Source: Heterotrichella gracilis (lineage: Eukaryota > Sar > Xanthophyceae > Tribonematales > Xanthonemataceae). From it: a stretch of 57,783 nt of DNA. The translations under genes were made by a program, and so were the position numbers. Location: the NCBI GenBank assembly GCA_032358255.1, contig JAULBX010025663.1, forward strand, positions 1 to 57,783, read 5' to 3'. This document shows, piece after piece, positions 10,894 to 22,800 of this stretch (positions within the stretch are counted from its first letter, which is position 1; each line of letters opens with the position of its first letter). A model generated the notes under the pieces. The model searched no databases and was not told the origin of the DNA. It saw only the letters and a program-made list of their open reading frames with translations.

Positions 10894-12936
10894 ATGCTGC
10901 GCCAAATGCCCACATGGCACAGGGGGCGCGACAGACCAGAGGGGGTAATTTCCCCCTCGATTCTGTCGGCAGACTTCGCAAAATTGGCGGATGAGTCTGA
11001 GAGGATGGTGTCCCAAGGAGCGGAGTGGCTGCACGTGGATGTCATGGTGAGGGCAAAACCCTAACAAAATCCTAGCCAATCCCTAGCCCAAATCCGCCAA
11101 CAACCAGGCTACAGTGTTCAATCGCAGGATTGCTATTGTCTGGATAAACCCTAGCATTGCATGGGTGCACAAATCCCGGCCCTCTAAATCATCGCCATCA
11201 CCCCAGTCACCCACCTCCCCCAAACCCCCACTTCCCCTTAAACCCCCACCTCCCCTCAAACCCTTGCAAAACGGGCTTTTGTGCCCTAGCCTGGCCCCCT
11301 TCCAAATCGTCCTCATCATGTCCCACCCCCCTCCCTTGCAGGACGGCCATTTTGTGCCCAACCTCACCATCGGCGCACCCGTGGTTGCCAGCCTGCGCAA
11401 GCACACCACCGCATTCCTCGACTGCCATCTCATGGTCACGCACCCGGAGCAGTGGGTCAAGGTGCGTGTAGGGTTTAGGGTTTAGGGTTTGGGGTGGCGC
11501 ACCCGTTGTTGCCAGCCTGCGCAAGCACACCACCGCGTTCCTCGACTGCCATCTCATGGTCACACACCCCGAGCAGTGGGTCAAGGTGGGTGTGATACGA
11601 TGGTGGAGGGGGGAGGAGGAGGGGGGAGTGTGACATGCGTGCTCTGAAGTGCATGCAGGATTCATCTTTGACGACAGTAGGTAGGGTCTTGCATTTGTTC
11701 TCAACAGACCCTAAGTACTGGAGGCATTACATGCATTCCTCGACTGCCATCTCATGGTCACACACCCGGAGCAGTGGGTCAAGGTGGGAAAATGTGGGTG
11801 TGTGGATGTGGGTGTGTTGTGAGGTGAAAACCAAATTCCAACACACACTTGTAAAGGATATGTATATAAAGGGTACGAGATGATGTTGTCTAAACATTTT
11901 CTCAACACACACCTGAACACTTGTAAGCATATGAATGCGCACACGCTTGTGCACTCGTGCAGGACTTTGCAGCTGCCGGAGCAGACATGTTCACATTCCA
12001 CCTTGAAGCCATCTTAGGGGAACCATGCCCGCTGCTAGCCAAGGATAACAGGGTGGTTGACCTCATTGCAGCAATCAAGGGGGCAGGGATGCACGCGGGG
12101 ATTGCGCTCAAGCCGTCCACCCCCGTGGAATCGGTGTATCGATACGTGGAGGAGTGTGGCCTGGATATGGTGCGGTGAAAAAGGGCCCTTGGGGATCCAT
12201 TGTGTGGGGTTATGGGTCGTTGAATTGTGCCAGTGAGGGCAATGCTTGGCGGAACCTATGGCTTGGGATGGAAACAGCCCAATCCAGGGGTTTTGTGGAT
12301 GTCCACAGGTTGTGGACGCTCGTGTGGCACCCGCCCCATCCACGGTATTTATGAATGCATTGACTCTGAGACTCCCACCGGCACCCCTCGCCCTCCTGAG
12401 ACAGCACGCCAGTGACATTGTCCCCCCATGCTGCCTGCTGCAGGTGCTTATCCTGAGTGTGGAGCCGGGGTTTGGTGGCCAGAAGTTCATGAGCTACACC
12501 ATGAAAAAGGTGGAGGCGCTGCGGGAGAGGTATCGGTCGCTCAACATAGAGGTAAGGGGAGTGGATGGTGAGAAGTTGTAAGTCAAGCTTCCTTGCAGGT
12601 ACCACAATGGCTCCTCACAATCTACCACATTGCAATACCATTCCACCAATACCATCACCACACAAAATAGGTAGAATATACCAGCTTCTTTCCTAAATCA
12701 TGATTGAATAATTACAATGACAATCATAACCACATGGTTAATCCCTCCCCTTGCAGGTTGACGGCGGCTTGTCCCCCTCCACCATCAACGAGGCCGCGGT
12801 GGCGGGTGCAAACGTGATTGTGGCAGGGAGCGCGATATTTGGGGCCCAGGACCCAGGGGAGGTTATCAGGGGGATGAAGGAGGAGGTGGAGAAGGAGGCA
12901 ACGAATATAGTCATCTATAGGTGGGGCCTTGCCTAG
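10894..12936 (+). CDS. RPE: Ribulose-phosphate 3-epimerase (cytosolic type)
   Basis: Five exons: 10894-11046, 11342-11461, 11963-12169, 12444-12551, 12757-12936; all junctions are phase 0 and give 255 aa, close to the family size of about 230. The enzyme interconverts ribulose 5-phosphate and xylulose 5-phosphate in the pentose phosphate pathway. The TIM-barrel motifs are complete: [12 protein letters not shown], the metal and catalytic pair in [27 protein letters not shown] and [10 protein letters not shown] with the second catalytic Asp. [14 protein letters not shown] and the ALKPSTPVE segment match the cytosolic rather than the plastid form. The reading frame is open upstream to 10810, so a short N-terminal extension or a start at 10906 is possible. 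Exon 2 has two donor-side copies in intron 2. Confidence 0.93.
11494..11784 (+). repeat. Two donor-side copies of RPE exon 2
   Basis: Copy 2 (about 11495-11586) repeats the last 30 codons of exon 2 and copy 3 (about 11735-11784) the last 16, each followed by GTGGG. Copy 2 begins directly after a GTTTAGGGTTTAGGG-type tract. The four base differences I count in copy 2 and one in copy 3 are all synonymous. Neither copy has an acceptor. Confidence 0.92.
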
Positions 12937-15900
12937 TCCCCATTCCTCATTTTGATTTTCTTCTCAAGGCCATCGTCTAGTCCCCATTCCTCATCTTGCA
13001 TAACTCTCTCTCAGGTAGGCCTTTAGGGGTCTAGGGTTTAGGTGGTGGTGGCCAGTGGCGGGCGCATGGCAGGAAAATGCTGGGCATCGGACTGTGACAA
13101 GCCCTTGGTGAAATGCATTATCACGGGGTATGGGGTGGCAGAGGGGAGTACATCTTGTGACAAAAAACACTGCCGGCGTATAAATTATTGGCCATTATCT
13201 ACCTGATAGCATTTAAAATGTCACGCACAAGTTGCGGCATTCTCTACAACTTCAATCCTCAGCCATCGTAATGATAGGTGGTGATGGTGCGATGCACACA
13301 TGGTAATGTTAGTGCCTCCTCCATCGTGTCGTGTTCAGCCTAAACCCTAAACCCTAAACCCTGAACCCTGAACTTGCTCACACAAGCTTGTCCTCCCTGG
13401 CTCCCACACCCCAGCCTGTGCAACGCTTTATCAACACCAACCACATCGCGTCCGCAAGGCCTCACACTTGCATACACATGCATGAGTCATGCAGCATGAC
13501 GCACCCACCCCTTATCCTCCTTCCTCCCCTCACTAATCCCACTATTGAATATACCCCCTTCCCACCTCTCCACAGCCCACGCAATTCTGTGGACATGACC
13601 CACGACGTTTCATCCCCCCGCGCCCTTGCCCAAACGCTACCCCCCTTGGATGAAGCGGCAGGGGAGGGCGCAGGGGGCGCGGCACAAGGGGAGGACAAGA
13701 AGGGCGAGGTTGAAGGGGAGGGAAATCCAGCTCACCAGCAGGCAGCGGAGGCAGGGCAACCGCCTGCCACTGGCACGGTGCAGGTCACGGGATAGGTGTG
13801 ACTTTCGGAGAGGGAGAAAGGGGATCAATGCAGGGCAAGGGGGAGGGACGACTGTCAGTGATACCAGCAATGGAGCCATCACAGATTCAGATGGCTGGTG
13901 TATCAATTCAGTACTAGCACGCACGCACGCGTGTGCCAGTAGGTGTTGTACAAAACTTCCTCAAGCATTTTGAGTCCACACACCAACCTTCATCATGAGG
14001 GTATTTCCAGCTGTTGTGGCCACAGCTTGCCCCTTAGGGGGGATGTCTTACTCTAATTAGCCCCTAGGGGGATTTTTGACGCAAAATTTGTGGCAGGAAT
14101 CCACTACGTGGGGGGCTTGCGGCAATAAGGACAAAAGTGGGGAATGCGGGGGGCTCGAGAATCATCCCATCATGGGACATTTTGCGTTAGGGGATCGGTG
14201 TACATACTACTGGCATTTGATCCCCCACCCCCTGGGGCAGGTCACTGGCTAGAGGGTGTGATTCCTGAGCAAGGGGCGAGGGAGTCAACGAGGGGCAGGG
14301 GGGCATATGCATGTGGGGCATGCCGGGGGCTGGGTAAGCAGGGGGGTTGTGCCACTACCAGTGATACTAGCAGGGATGAGCCTTGGTGACTTTCACTAGA
14401 TCAGTTCTATTATGTGAAGGAATGTGAGGAAATACGTGCGACGAAATAGGGGCGCTGACAGTCAATTATGCAGAAGGTATCCTTTAGGAATCATATGGCA
14501 ATTATTGTGTTTGAACTGGGTCAGCCTTGGTGGACATTCATGGTCAGCCCTCCATTGCATCGTGACCGTCAAGGCTTAGTGCAAGGCCTTCATTTGCTAG
14601 CATGCTGGTACATCAAGGTGCCATTAGTAATCTGCGTCTTGAAACATACTATTAGTCGGTGATGATGACAGAGTCTGACAGACTTTCTGTGCACAACATA
14701 CTCAGGTCGACCTTTCGGGACTGCGTCTCAATATCGCGTTGGCTGTGCCACTCTGTTCCGGTACCCAAGTCCTACCTGTGCCACGCGGCGTGGAGCGCTC
14801 TGCGCAGAATGTTAATAACAGTTGTATATACCATCTCCAATGAACTGGGGTGTTTATAAACACCGGGTTAGTGATCCTCCAGACCTAAAAGTCCTTTAGT
14901 CTAAGAGTATGATCAGGTGATGATGAACCTGCATGGTTTAGTCTAAAAGCATCTAAGCTCGTCGCTCGTTGCTCTTGCTCCCGCTCTTGCTCTTGCTCTG
15001 GCTCTAGCCATCCTAGCACACTCCGAACACAATGTTCACCGGCAGCTGATAGCAGTGGAGCAAGTCCCAGCAGTGAGTGGATCTGCCTAAAAGCCGAGGG
15101 AAAGTCCCGCCGCTTGACTTGTACAACCAGGAATGGGGCGTGCTGCAGAAGCACGAGCGGTGCACCCGCAAGTGGCAGGAAGGGACACAGAAAGCTGGCG
15201 CGCCGGAAGAAGATCCCTGGGTCAGTTCTGGGCTTTTGCCTCAGTAGGAAGCCCAGGGGTCTCAATTCCTTCAAGCCAACTTTCAGTGCCCAGAACCGCC
15301 ACAGTGGTTTCACCGCTCTTGCTTCTCCAGGACGCCTCATTCCTAGGGTGTACGTTCCGCCGGCGGGATTTTCCCCATTGCTTAATTACTGCCTCCAGAC
15401 TTGGTGTCCGGAAGCACAGGATTATGCGCTTTTGTTTTGTGAGGCTGTCGATAGGTACCCTGCGGAAACAGTCGAACGGCACCAAGGGTAGTCTCAACAT
15501 GGGAACCCCATGATTGGCCTTGAGTACAGACACAGCAAGGCCAGATTCAGCAGAGTAGTTGATTGCGTTGCGATGCTCAGACAGTTGTGCTCCAGGTGCT
15601 GTTTGGGAGAATGGCGTTTCGCCCTGCCTTACCATCGTTCAAGCGTCAACCACTCCTGCGGCCTCATCCTTGGCCGAGGGCAAGTGGATGCAGGGAGTCA
15701 TCAAAAATGTCGTACCCCTAACTGGTAATTGCAACCACTTGCCGTCTATCAAGGACACACTGATGCCTGATGAGCGTACGCGTGGTCGTACACTTTGAAC
15801 GTACGTGTGGCACGGGTCGTGTACTCAGCAAACGCTTGCAGCGGTATGTAACTGTAATATTATATGTAACTGTCATATGATACATCCTCCAGTCAACAGA

Positions 15901-16824
15901 GGTGTTGGTGAACACCAGGTGAGAGAAGCAAAAGACCTTATCAGGTAGCAACAACGCTTCTGATACGATGCCCACTCTCGAGTCTGCAACCTGCAATCTC
16001 GACTGCCCGCCAGTTTGGTTACCCTTGCTAGGGTTCAGCAAGGTGGGGAACACTAAGGTCACAAACGATGAGGCTGTTACGCACTCATGTTAGCATGACA
16101 GCGATGGTATAGAGTTACAAGTCCATTACAGAAAGCAGGCATGTTTGATCAATGGAGTTACAAGACTAGTTCATCAACCACATAGCAGTCCGCATCAGGA
16201 ACGCACAATCCACCTGATGGCCACACGTCCCCGATAAAGATAAATCAGCTTTGTCAGATTGAGACTCAAGCCCTACTGCGCAACAGACATCCCAGCTGCA
16301 AACAGATAACAGCAAGGGGGAAGCAAGCACCATAAAAACAAAATTCGTGGCGGAAAATACTATTTTGTTTCTACCCCTTGACAAGCGGCCAGCTCTGTAA
16401 CTCCACTGAGACCCCCCAAGGATGTGTAAACCCTGCACCCTGAAAATACTCCTCCTGTTTCTCCGCCACTTGCGCCGCCAGCCTGGTCGCGATCCCCTAA
16501 ATGCTCTAAATACCCTAAACCCTAAACCCTATCCCCATACATCCCCTCCTCCTTTCTCTCCGCCAGCTGCGCCGCCAGCCTTTGCCATGGGACCCTAAAT
16601 ACTCTGATTACCCTAAATCCTAACCCTAAACCCTACACCCCCTCCTCTTCTATCCCCGCCAGTTGCGCCGCCAGCCTTTGCCACGAGACCCTACATACTC
16701 TGATTACCCTAACTCCTAACCCTAAACCCTACACCCCCTCCTCTTCTATCCCCGCCAGTTGCGCCGCCAGCCTTTGCCACGAGACCCTACATACTCTGAT
16801 TACCCTAACTCCTAACCCTAAACC
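12937..16824. other. Convergent spacer between RPE and RIF1
   Basis: No gene is firmly supported in this 3.9-kb stretch. It holds a telomere-type tract at about 13340-13372. An open, acceptor-preceded plus-strand segment at about 13575-13795 (E/G/A-rich, stop at 13795) could be a stray terminal exon. A large foldback lies at 15055-15415. TTACA motifs at about 16110-16125 could be TGTAA signals for RIF1 on the minus strand. Confidence 0.4.
15055..15415. mobile_element. Foldback (inverted-repeat) element
   Basis: The left arm (about 15055-15228) is a diverged reverse complement of the right arm (about 15236-15412). Matching blocks include GGGAAAgTCCCGCCG with GGGAAAaTCCCGCCG, GGAATGgGGCGT with GGAATGaGGCGT, and AGAAGCAcGAGCGGTG with AGAAGCAaGAGCGGTG. 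The centre carries CCCTGGG...CCCAGGG. The left arm can be read as coding (LYNQEWGVLQKHERCTRKW), so the element may derive from an inverted duplication of a coding fragment. No transposase was seen. Confidence 0.6.
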
Positions 16825-16880
16825 CTACACCCCCTCCTCTTCTATCCCCGCCAGTTTCGCCGCCAGCCTGGCAGTGAGTC
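16440..16880 (-). repeat. Tandem copies of the RIF1 terminal exon end
   Basis: The end of the last RIF1 exon (LAAKLAGIEEEGV-stop) is followed by about three more copies of a roughly 100-bp unit. Each unit carries CTGGCGGCGCAACTGGCGG, the GGAGGGGGTGTAG stop region and TTTAGGG tracts. Two adjacent units around 16680-16840 are almost identical. Confidence 0.85.
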
Positions 16881-19800
16881 CAGTGAGTAGCATGAGGGCG
16901 CGGCGCTGGGAGCGCTCCTGCAGTTGAGGGGAGCATGTGCGCGTGGTGAGGAGGGCGTGGGAGATATGACTCGTGTCAGGAGAGCGCATGGGCGGGGGTG
17001 GGGATGCCTAGGTGCGGATGTAGGGGGTGATGTTCAATTTAGGAAAATTGAGGTGAGGCCTGTGAGTAGCACGAGGGCGCGGCGCTGGGAGCGCTCCTGC
17101 GGCCAAGGGAGGAAGTGTACGCGCATGGTAGGAGGGCATGGGTGTGTTGTCAATGGGGGGATGTTACATGTCTCAGGAGGCCGCATGGGTGGGTGTGAGG
17201 GTGCGTGGGTGTTGAAGTGGGGGAGTGATATTTACTATGCTTTTAAGGTTTAGGGTTTCCTTACCGTCTGCTGACCCCAGCTAGGGTCTTCCGCCAGGCG
17301 CTGGAGGCGCTCCATCAGGGGCCCCTCCTCCTCTTCCCTCCCCATGCGCATGCGCTTCACATCCCCCCCTTGCGGCACTCCTTGGGGTTTACCCTGGGTG
17401 CTGGGGCCTGCGGGAGGCGAGGGGAGTAAACCCTAGGTTAGGGTTCGATGGTCGCTGCTGGTCAGATAGATGAAAACAACGATGTGAAAACACTGGGGGG
17501 GGGGATCGATCATTAAAAAAATGATGACGGTTCTCAGGTTTAAAATTGCCCAGGAAGGGGGTTAGGTAACTGTCACTGAGAGTGCAGGACATGCTTCACC
17601 AAAACAGGAAAGCCTTGGACCATTGACAAGCAATAACAAAACAGCACATAGGATACTTCCCAGGGTTAATGGCCAGATCTCCCGTACTCACATTTCCACT
17701 GGCACATGTCAGGAGATAACATCATTGAGGGTGCCTCCTAGGGTTTATGTGAGGGTCAACTCACCTGGTTGCGGCACAGGATGGTCCGCCACCTGGCCCT
17801 CCGCTGCCCGCTTGGAGCTTGCACCCACCGCACCCCTCGCACCCACCCCACCACCACCAGCGCTGACGTCAGCGCCAGGGGTGGCGGCTGCGGTGGCGAC
17901 GTCAGCGCTGACGTCAGCACCAGCACCAGGCAGTGGAGTAATCATTGGAGTGATGACTGCGCTTGGACCACCCGCTCCTCCCCACCCCAGAGTTGGATCG
18001 ATCGTTAAATTCCACCTGGGGCCAGGCCGCGGCAGCATGGGGTGTAATGCGTGCTGCGTGGGGTCGATTTCCAGCTCGTGAATGTCTGCATTTGTGAGGG
18101 GTGTACCCCCCTTTGCGGCGGCAGCGGCAGCAGGGGGGGTGGCACCCAAGTGGTTGGTGGAAGGGGGTGTAGGCGCTAAGCCGCCCCCCTTCACCCCCTT
18201 GGCAGCAGCAGCGAGGACAGAGGGGGTGGCGCCCATGCGATTGGTCGACAAGACAGTTTCCTCCCCTTGATTGGAGGGGGGTGCAGGTGCTGGGGCGGCT
18301 CCCTCTATCCCCCCTTGTAGTTCCGAATCGGGCACCACGTCCCCGTGGTCTGCGATATCCACAGCTCCCCCTGCACCACATTATCATTATCTGTTATTTC
18401 CTTTTGGATATTGTTTTAGTTTATTTATCATTACTGGCCCCATTCATTCATAGACTTTTCGCAAGCGGGGTGCCGTTAATCCACACCCCCAACAGTCTTG
18501 TGAGCCTGGGTTGGCTCCCTGGGTGACTATTAAATATTTTTTTGTAAGCCTTGTAAGCGGTATTTATCGAGAAATAACATGTAACTATAAGCCCGCATCC
18601 ACAGGACCAGCCCTACACCTCATACCCTAAACACTCACATTCCTTCACAATCAACCCTAAACCCTGAACCCAAAACCCTAAACCCTGAACTCACCCTGAT
18701 CAGCCTTTGTCCCTGCATCGGCTGGAATTGAATCACTGACCCCTCCAGGCACCGACCCTGATCCGCCATCCAAGCCCGGGACTATTAGCGCTCCAGAGCT
18801 GGCAGCAGCCGCAGCGGCATCCCCAGAAATCAGACCCGAAACCTCCCTTGTGGTTGCAAGGATCAAACCCGGGACCTCCTTTTCGTTTCCAGGCATTGAA
18901 CCCGGGACCTCTCCTGTGCGCTGCTGGATGCTGCCGGCTGCGCCTGGTTGCCCACCCCCCTGCCCCCTCCCCGGATCCAACCAAGGCATTGCGTTGTCAC
19001 CGGATGGAATGGGAGCAGGGGGCGGACTGGTGGGTGGTGGTGGTGGTGGTGGTGGTGGCGGTGGTGGTGGTAGCGCGTCAGGGGGGGTATCCTCGATGTC
19101 AGTGTCCCCGCCTGTGGGGTCAGCACCGCGTTTTGTATCACCCCTGGAGGGCTCATCTGTCCTTGCAGCTGGGCTGGCATTCGAATTCAAATGGGCATTT
19201 GAATTTGAATTCAAGTGGGCATTTGAATTCGAATTCAAGCGGGTATTTGCGGGGGCTGTGGTTGGCGATTGGCTGGGTGGGGGTGGGGGTGGAGCACCAG
19301 GGGTGTGGGAGTTGTTGGTGGAGGGGAGGTCGCCACTGCCGCCTGCATGCATGAAGGGGGCTGGGACTCGACGACAGTTTGAAAAATAAACTGCGTCAAC
19401 CATTGCATTTAACCCCCCACATTTATCTGCATGACAAAGTGCACAACGTCTATGCGAGGCCCATTGCCAGGCACATGCAGTACCCACATGAATTGCAGAT
19501 TGAAGTACTGACCTCCACACAATGCGTATCCTTTATCCTAGCTGTGCTTAACACACAGCCTTAACTCTCACAAACCAGGCTAGCCCAAACACCCTACATC
19601 CATCACCCCACCCCACTCACCTGCTGTATCCGCACCACGCCTGTCCACAATGCCCTCCCCATGCGAATCGCCAGGCGTGTCCCGCACCACCTCATCCACC
19701 ACCGCCACATCAGCGCTGCCCCCATGTGGCGCCACATCATCAGCGCCAGATGGGACCTCCTTGCCAACAGGCAGCGCAGCGGCTGGGGCATCTGCGCCGC

Positions 19801-22800
19801 TAGCTGGAACCTTGTCGCCAGCTGGAACCTCCTTGCCCACATGTGGTCCAGCGGCAGGCTCGCCTGCATCGCCAGCTGAAACCTCCTCGGCCACGCACGG
19901 TGTGGCGGCTGGCTGGTCTGCATTCGCCACGTCAGCGGGCGTGGCCAATACATTGTCAGCATCCCCCGCCACGTCACCAGCGGGCACAACTTCGGCTCCC
20001 GCCACATCAGCGCCAGCAATGGCGGCCACCATCGCCTCCGCACCCGCAATGTCACAAGCCACCTTGCTCGCCACATCAGCATCCGCCCCGTCAGCAGGCG
20101 CCACGTCAGCGCTGACATCGCCACCAGCAGGCGCCACGTCAGCGCCCATGTGCGCTTCCATTGCCACACCATGTGTGTCCAAACCAGCTGGTTCCTCCCC
20201 TGCCAAGTCGGCATACAGATCCTCCCCTATGCCCCCACCACCATCCATGCCCTCCCCACCTGCATGCGCAAACATCCCCTCCCCTGCAAAATCCGCAAAC
20301 ACCTCCTCCCCCTCTCCAACACCCACATCCATATATTCCCCCCCTGCACGCGGATCCATCCCCTCCCCTGCCGAGTCAGCATACAACTCCTCCCCTTCCC
20401 CAACACCCACATCCATGTCCTCCCCCTCTGCACGCACATCCATCGCCCCCCCTGCCGCGTACATGTGCATGACATCCATTTCCGAGGCAGTGGGGAGGGA
20501 ATTCGGGACCACCAAATTAGGGTTTGCCAAGGGTTTTGCCCTGGCAGTGGCCTTGAAGCGCGGCCCTGTCCTGGGCGCGGCTGCGCCTGGCTGGCTAGGG
20601 TTTTGAGGAGGATTTTGCAATGCATCGCTGGCTGGAGCTATGGGAGGCCCCAGGGTAGGGTTTTGCCGCGCCGAATCTCCAGTCGAGGGCTGCTTGCTCC
20701 CGGGGATGCGAGTTGGCTGAGGGCTGCCAGCCAGCGGGGATTCTGGCAGCATCTGGGGATGCAGTGGGGATGCTGGCCGGATAAAAACAACCTGGGGATT
20801 TGCACCCGGTCCCGAGGGGCCTGGAGCTGGGGTATGGCTAGGATTTTGCTGCGCGCCACCAGACCCTACAGTAGGGTCTGCACCCTCCCTCCGCCCACGC
20901 ACATTTGGCTCTCCCGCTGGGGGCTCCCTCGCTGGATTTTTGGGGATGGAGCTTTCTGCTGGCGCATCCTCAGTAGGCTGCTGCTGCCTGGGGTGCTTGG
21001 GGTCTTGGCTAGGGTTCCCGCTAGGGTGCAGCCCAAAACTGTCCTGGGTTTGGCTGGCATCCAGGACGGTATAGGTGGTCACCCCCTCGCGTCGCACCCC
21101 CTGGAAAATGCGCAAAATTTCCGTCAGAGTTTTGGCAAATGGCATATTGTCCCCCCACAAGCCCACCCTATCATGCCGCTTCATACTCACAAGCCTGGCA
21201 TTTTTGCACACCAACAAACAACCCATGCTTCCTTTCTGTAGACCAGTATTTCTTGTTGCACGGCAGGGCAGTATAGATGGTCACCCCTTTGCGCTACACA
21301 CACTGGACATGCGCAAAATTCCCGTAAAATTTGCCCACCTTTTTCTGCCGCTCGGCCACCTCCGCTGCCTGTCAGTCCCGAGGCCAGGCAAAATCACTTT
21401 TTGCCAACTGACCATCCACCACACATACACACTAAAGCCTACCAGGCGCCCTTCTGATTCCCAGTACTGCAGTAGACTACCCTCCCCATGTTCTGAAAAA
21501 CTCCAATAATTAATATATTTCTTTACCCACATTTTTCTGTCGCTCCGCCACCTCCCGCTGCCTGTCAGTCATGAGGTCGGGGCGCATTTTTGTGGGGGTG
21601 TTGGAAATGACCACGTAGTCGGTCTGGGTGTCCTCAAAGAGGGATGCCTTTTTGGTCCCTGCACGCACAACATATTTTTTTTTTTTTTTTTTTTTGGGCC
21701 CCTGCACGCACAGCGTAAAATTCTTTTTATTTTTTATTTTTTTGTTGTTGGGCCCCTGCACGCAACAACACAATTTGTGTTCTTTTCCAGTCATTTAATC
21801 ACCCCAGCATGTACAGTACAAGATAGCAACGCTGTGTCACAGTCCCCCTGATGCCCAGGCAAAAAACCCTCCCTGTTTACAATGCAATGGTATATTTCAC
21901 ACAGCTTGCCAACAGAGGGAATGTTTATGCCCCTCACCTTTGGTCCCCTTGGGTTGCCTCCCCTGCTCCGCACCAGTTGCCTCCCCTGCCTTGCGTTTCC
22001 CTCCCCAGTTCCGGACCGGGCCAGGGGGGGCACGGGAAAGAGCCTGCATAGGGGAAAACACAGGGGGTTTATAATGTTTGCCACCCAATTCTGCTGGGTT
22101 TGTAATGGTAAGACCGGCGCACTGACGCCTGAACCCTAAACCCTCAGCTGCAGAGTTACATAGGGGCGTGTTTTATCCTGGCTGATGATTGGCAATGATC
22201 CTGGCTGATGATTAGCAGTGACCCGCAGATTGTGTGGCCGTTATTGAGGAGTAGGAAGCAATGCAGGTACAGAATGCACCACATTAAAACGGCTCGAGCC
22301 AGTGCTGGAAGGGGTTCTTGGTACTCTATCGTAACAGATGCAGTTTAGGCCAATGCTTTTGGTGCTAGATCCCTGGAAATGGGATTTCAGCCATGGTAAA
22401 AAGTGCATGCAAGCAGGAAAAAATCTATGCAAGCATTCCATCCTCGACTTCAAATAATAATGTCCTCACCTTGGGTACCGGTGATGATGACGTCGCCACC
22501 TTCTCCCCCACTCCCCCATCCCCACCCTGCGAGGCCTCAGCAAGCGCATCCGAAACCACCCTCGGCAATCCCCCCCCGCCCCCCTCCCCCTCCCCATTCC
22601 CCCCCTTGCGCCCGCCCCCCCACCCGCCACCTATCACCACCCGATTCACCAACTCCCCTGCCTGGCGTGCCACGTCAGCAAGAGGGCACCGGAGTGCAAC
22701 CGCAATTGGCTGTGCGAGGTCTTCCAACAAGGGGGCGGTCGATATGAGGGTGGGTGGGGGGGAACGCAGGGTGGTGACTGCGGCTAAGGCAAGGGGGGAT

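Noticed and set aside
13340-13375. CCCTAAA arrays as a real telomere end
   Set aside because: Tracts are only a few units long, imperfect and spread through introns on both strands; the sequence continues with genes on both sides, so these are interstitial repeats.
14885-15635. Overlapping minus-strand open frames as genes
   Set aside because: They run across the foldback arms and change frame between the arms; no splice structure or family is seen.
16440-16880. Tandem repeats as a CRISPR-like array
   Set aside because: Unit and spacers are not distinct; units are copies of a eukaryotic exon end with telomere-type tracts.
19650-20606. Long plus-strand open frame (318 codons) opposite RIF1 exon 18
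   Set aside because: It is the antisense shadow of a GC-rich, repetitive coding exon; it has no splice or start context, and the minus frame joins RIF1 exons in phase.
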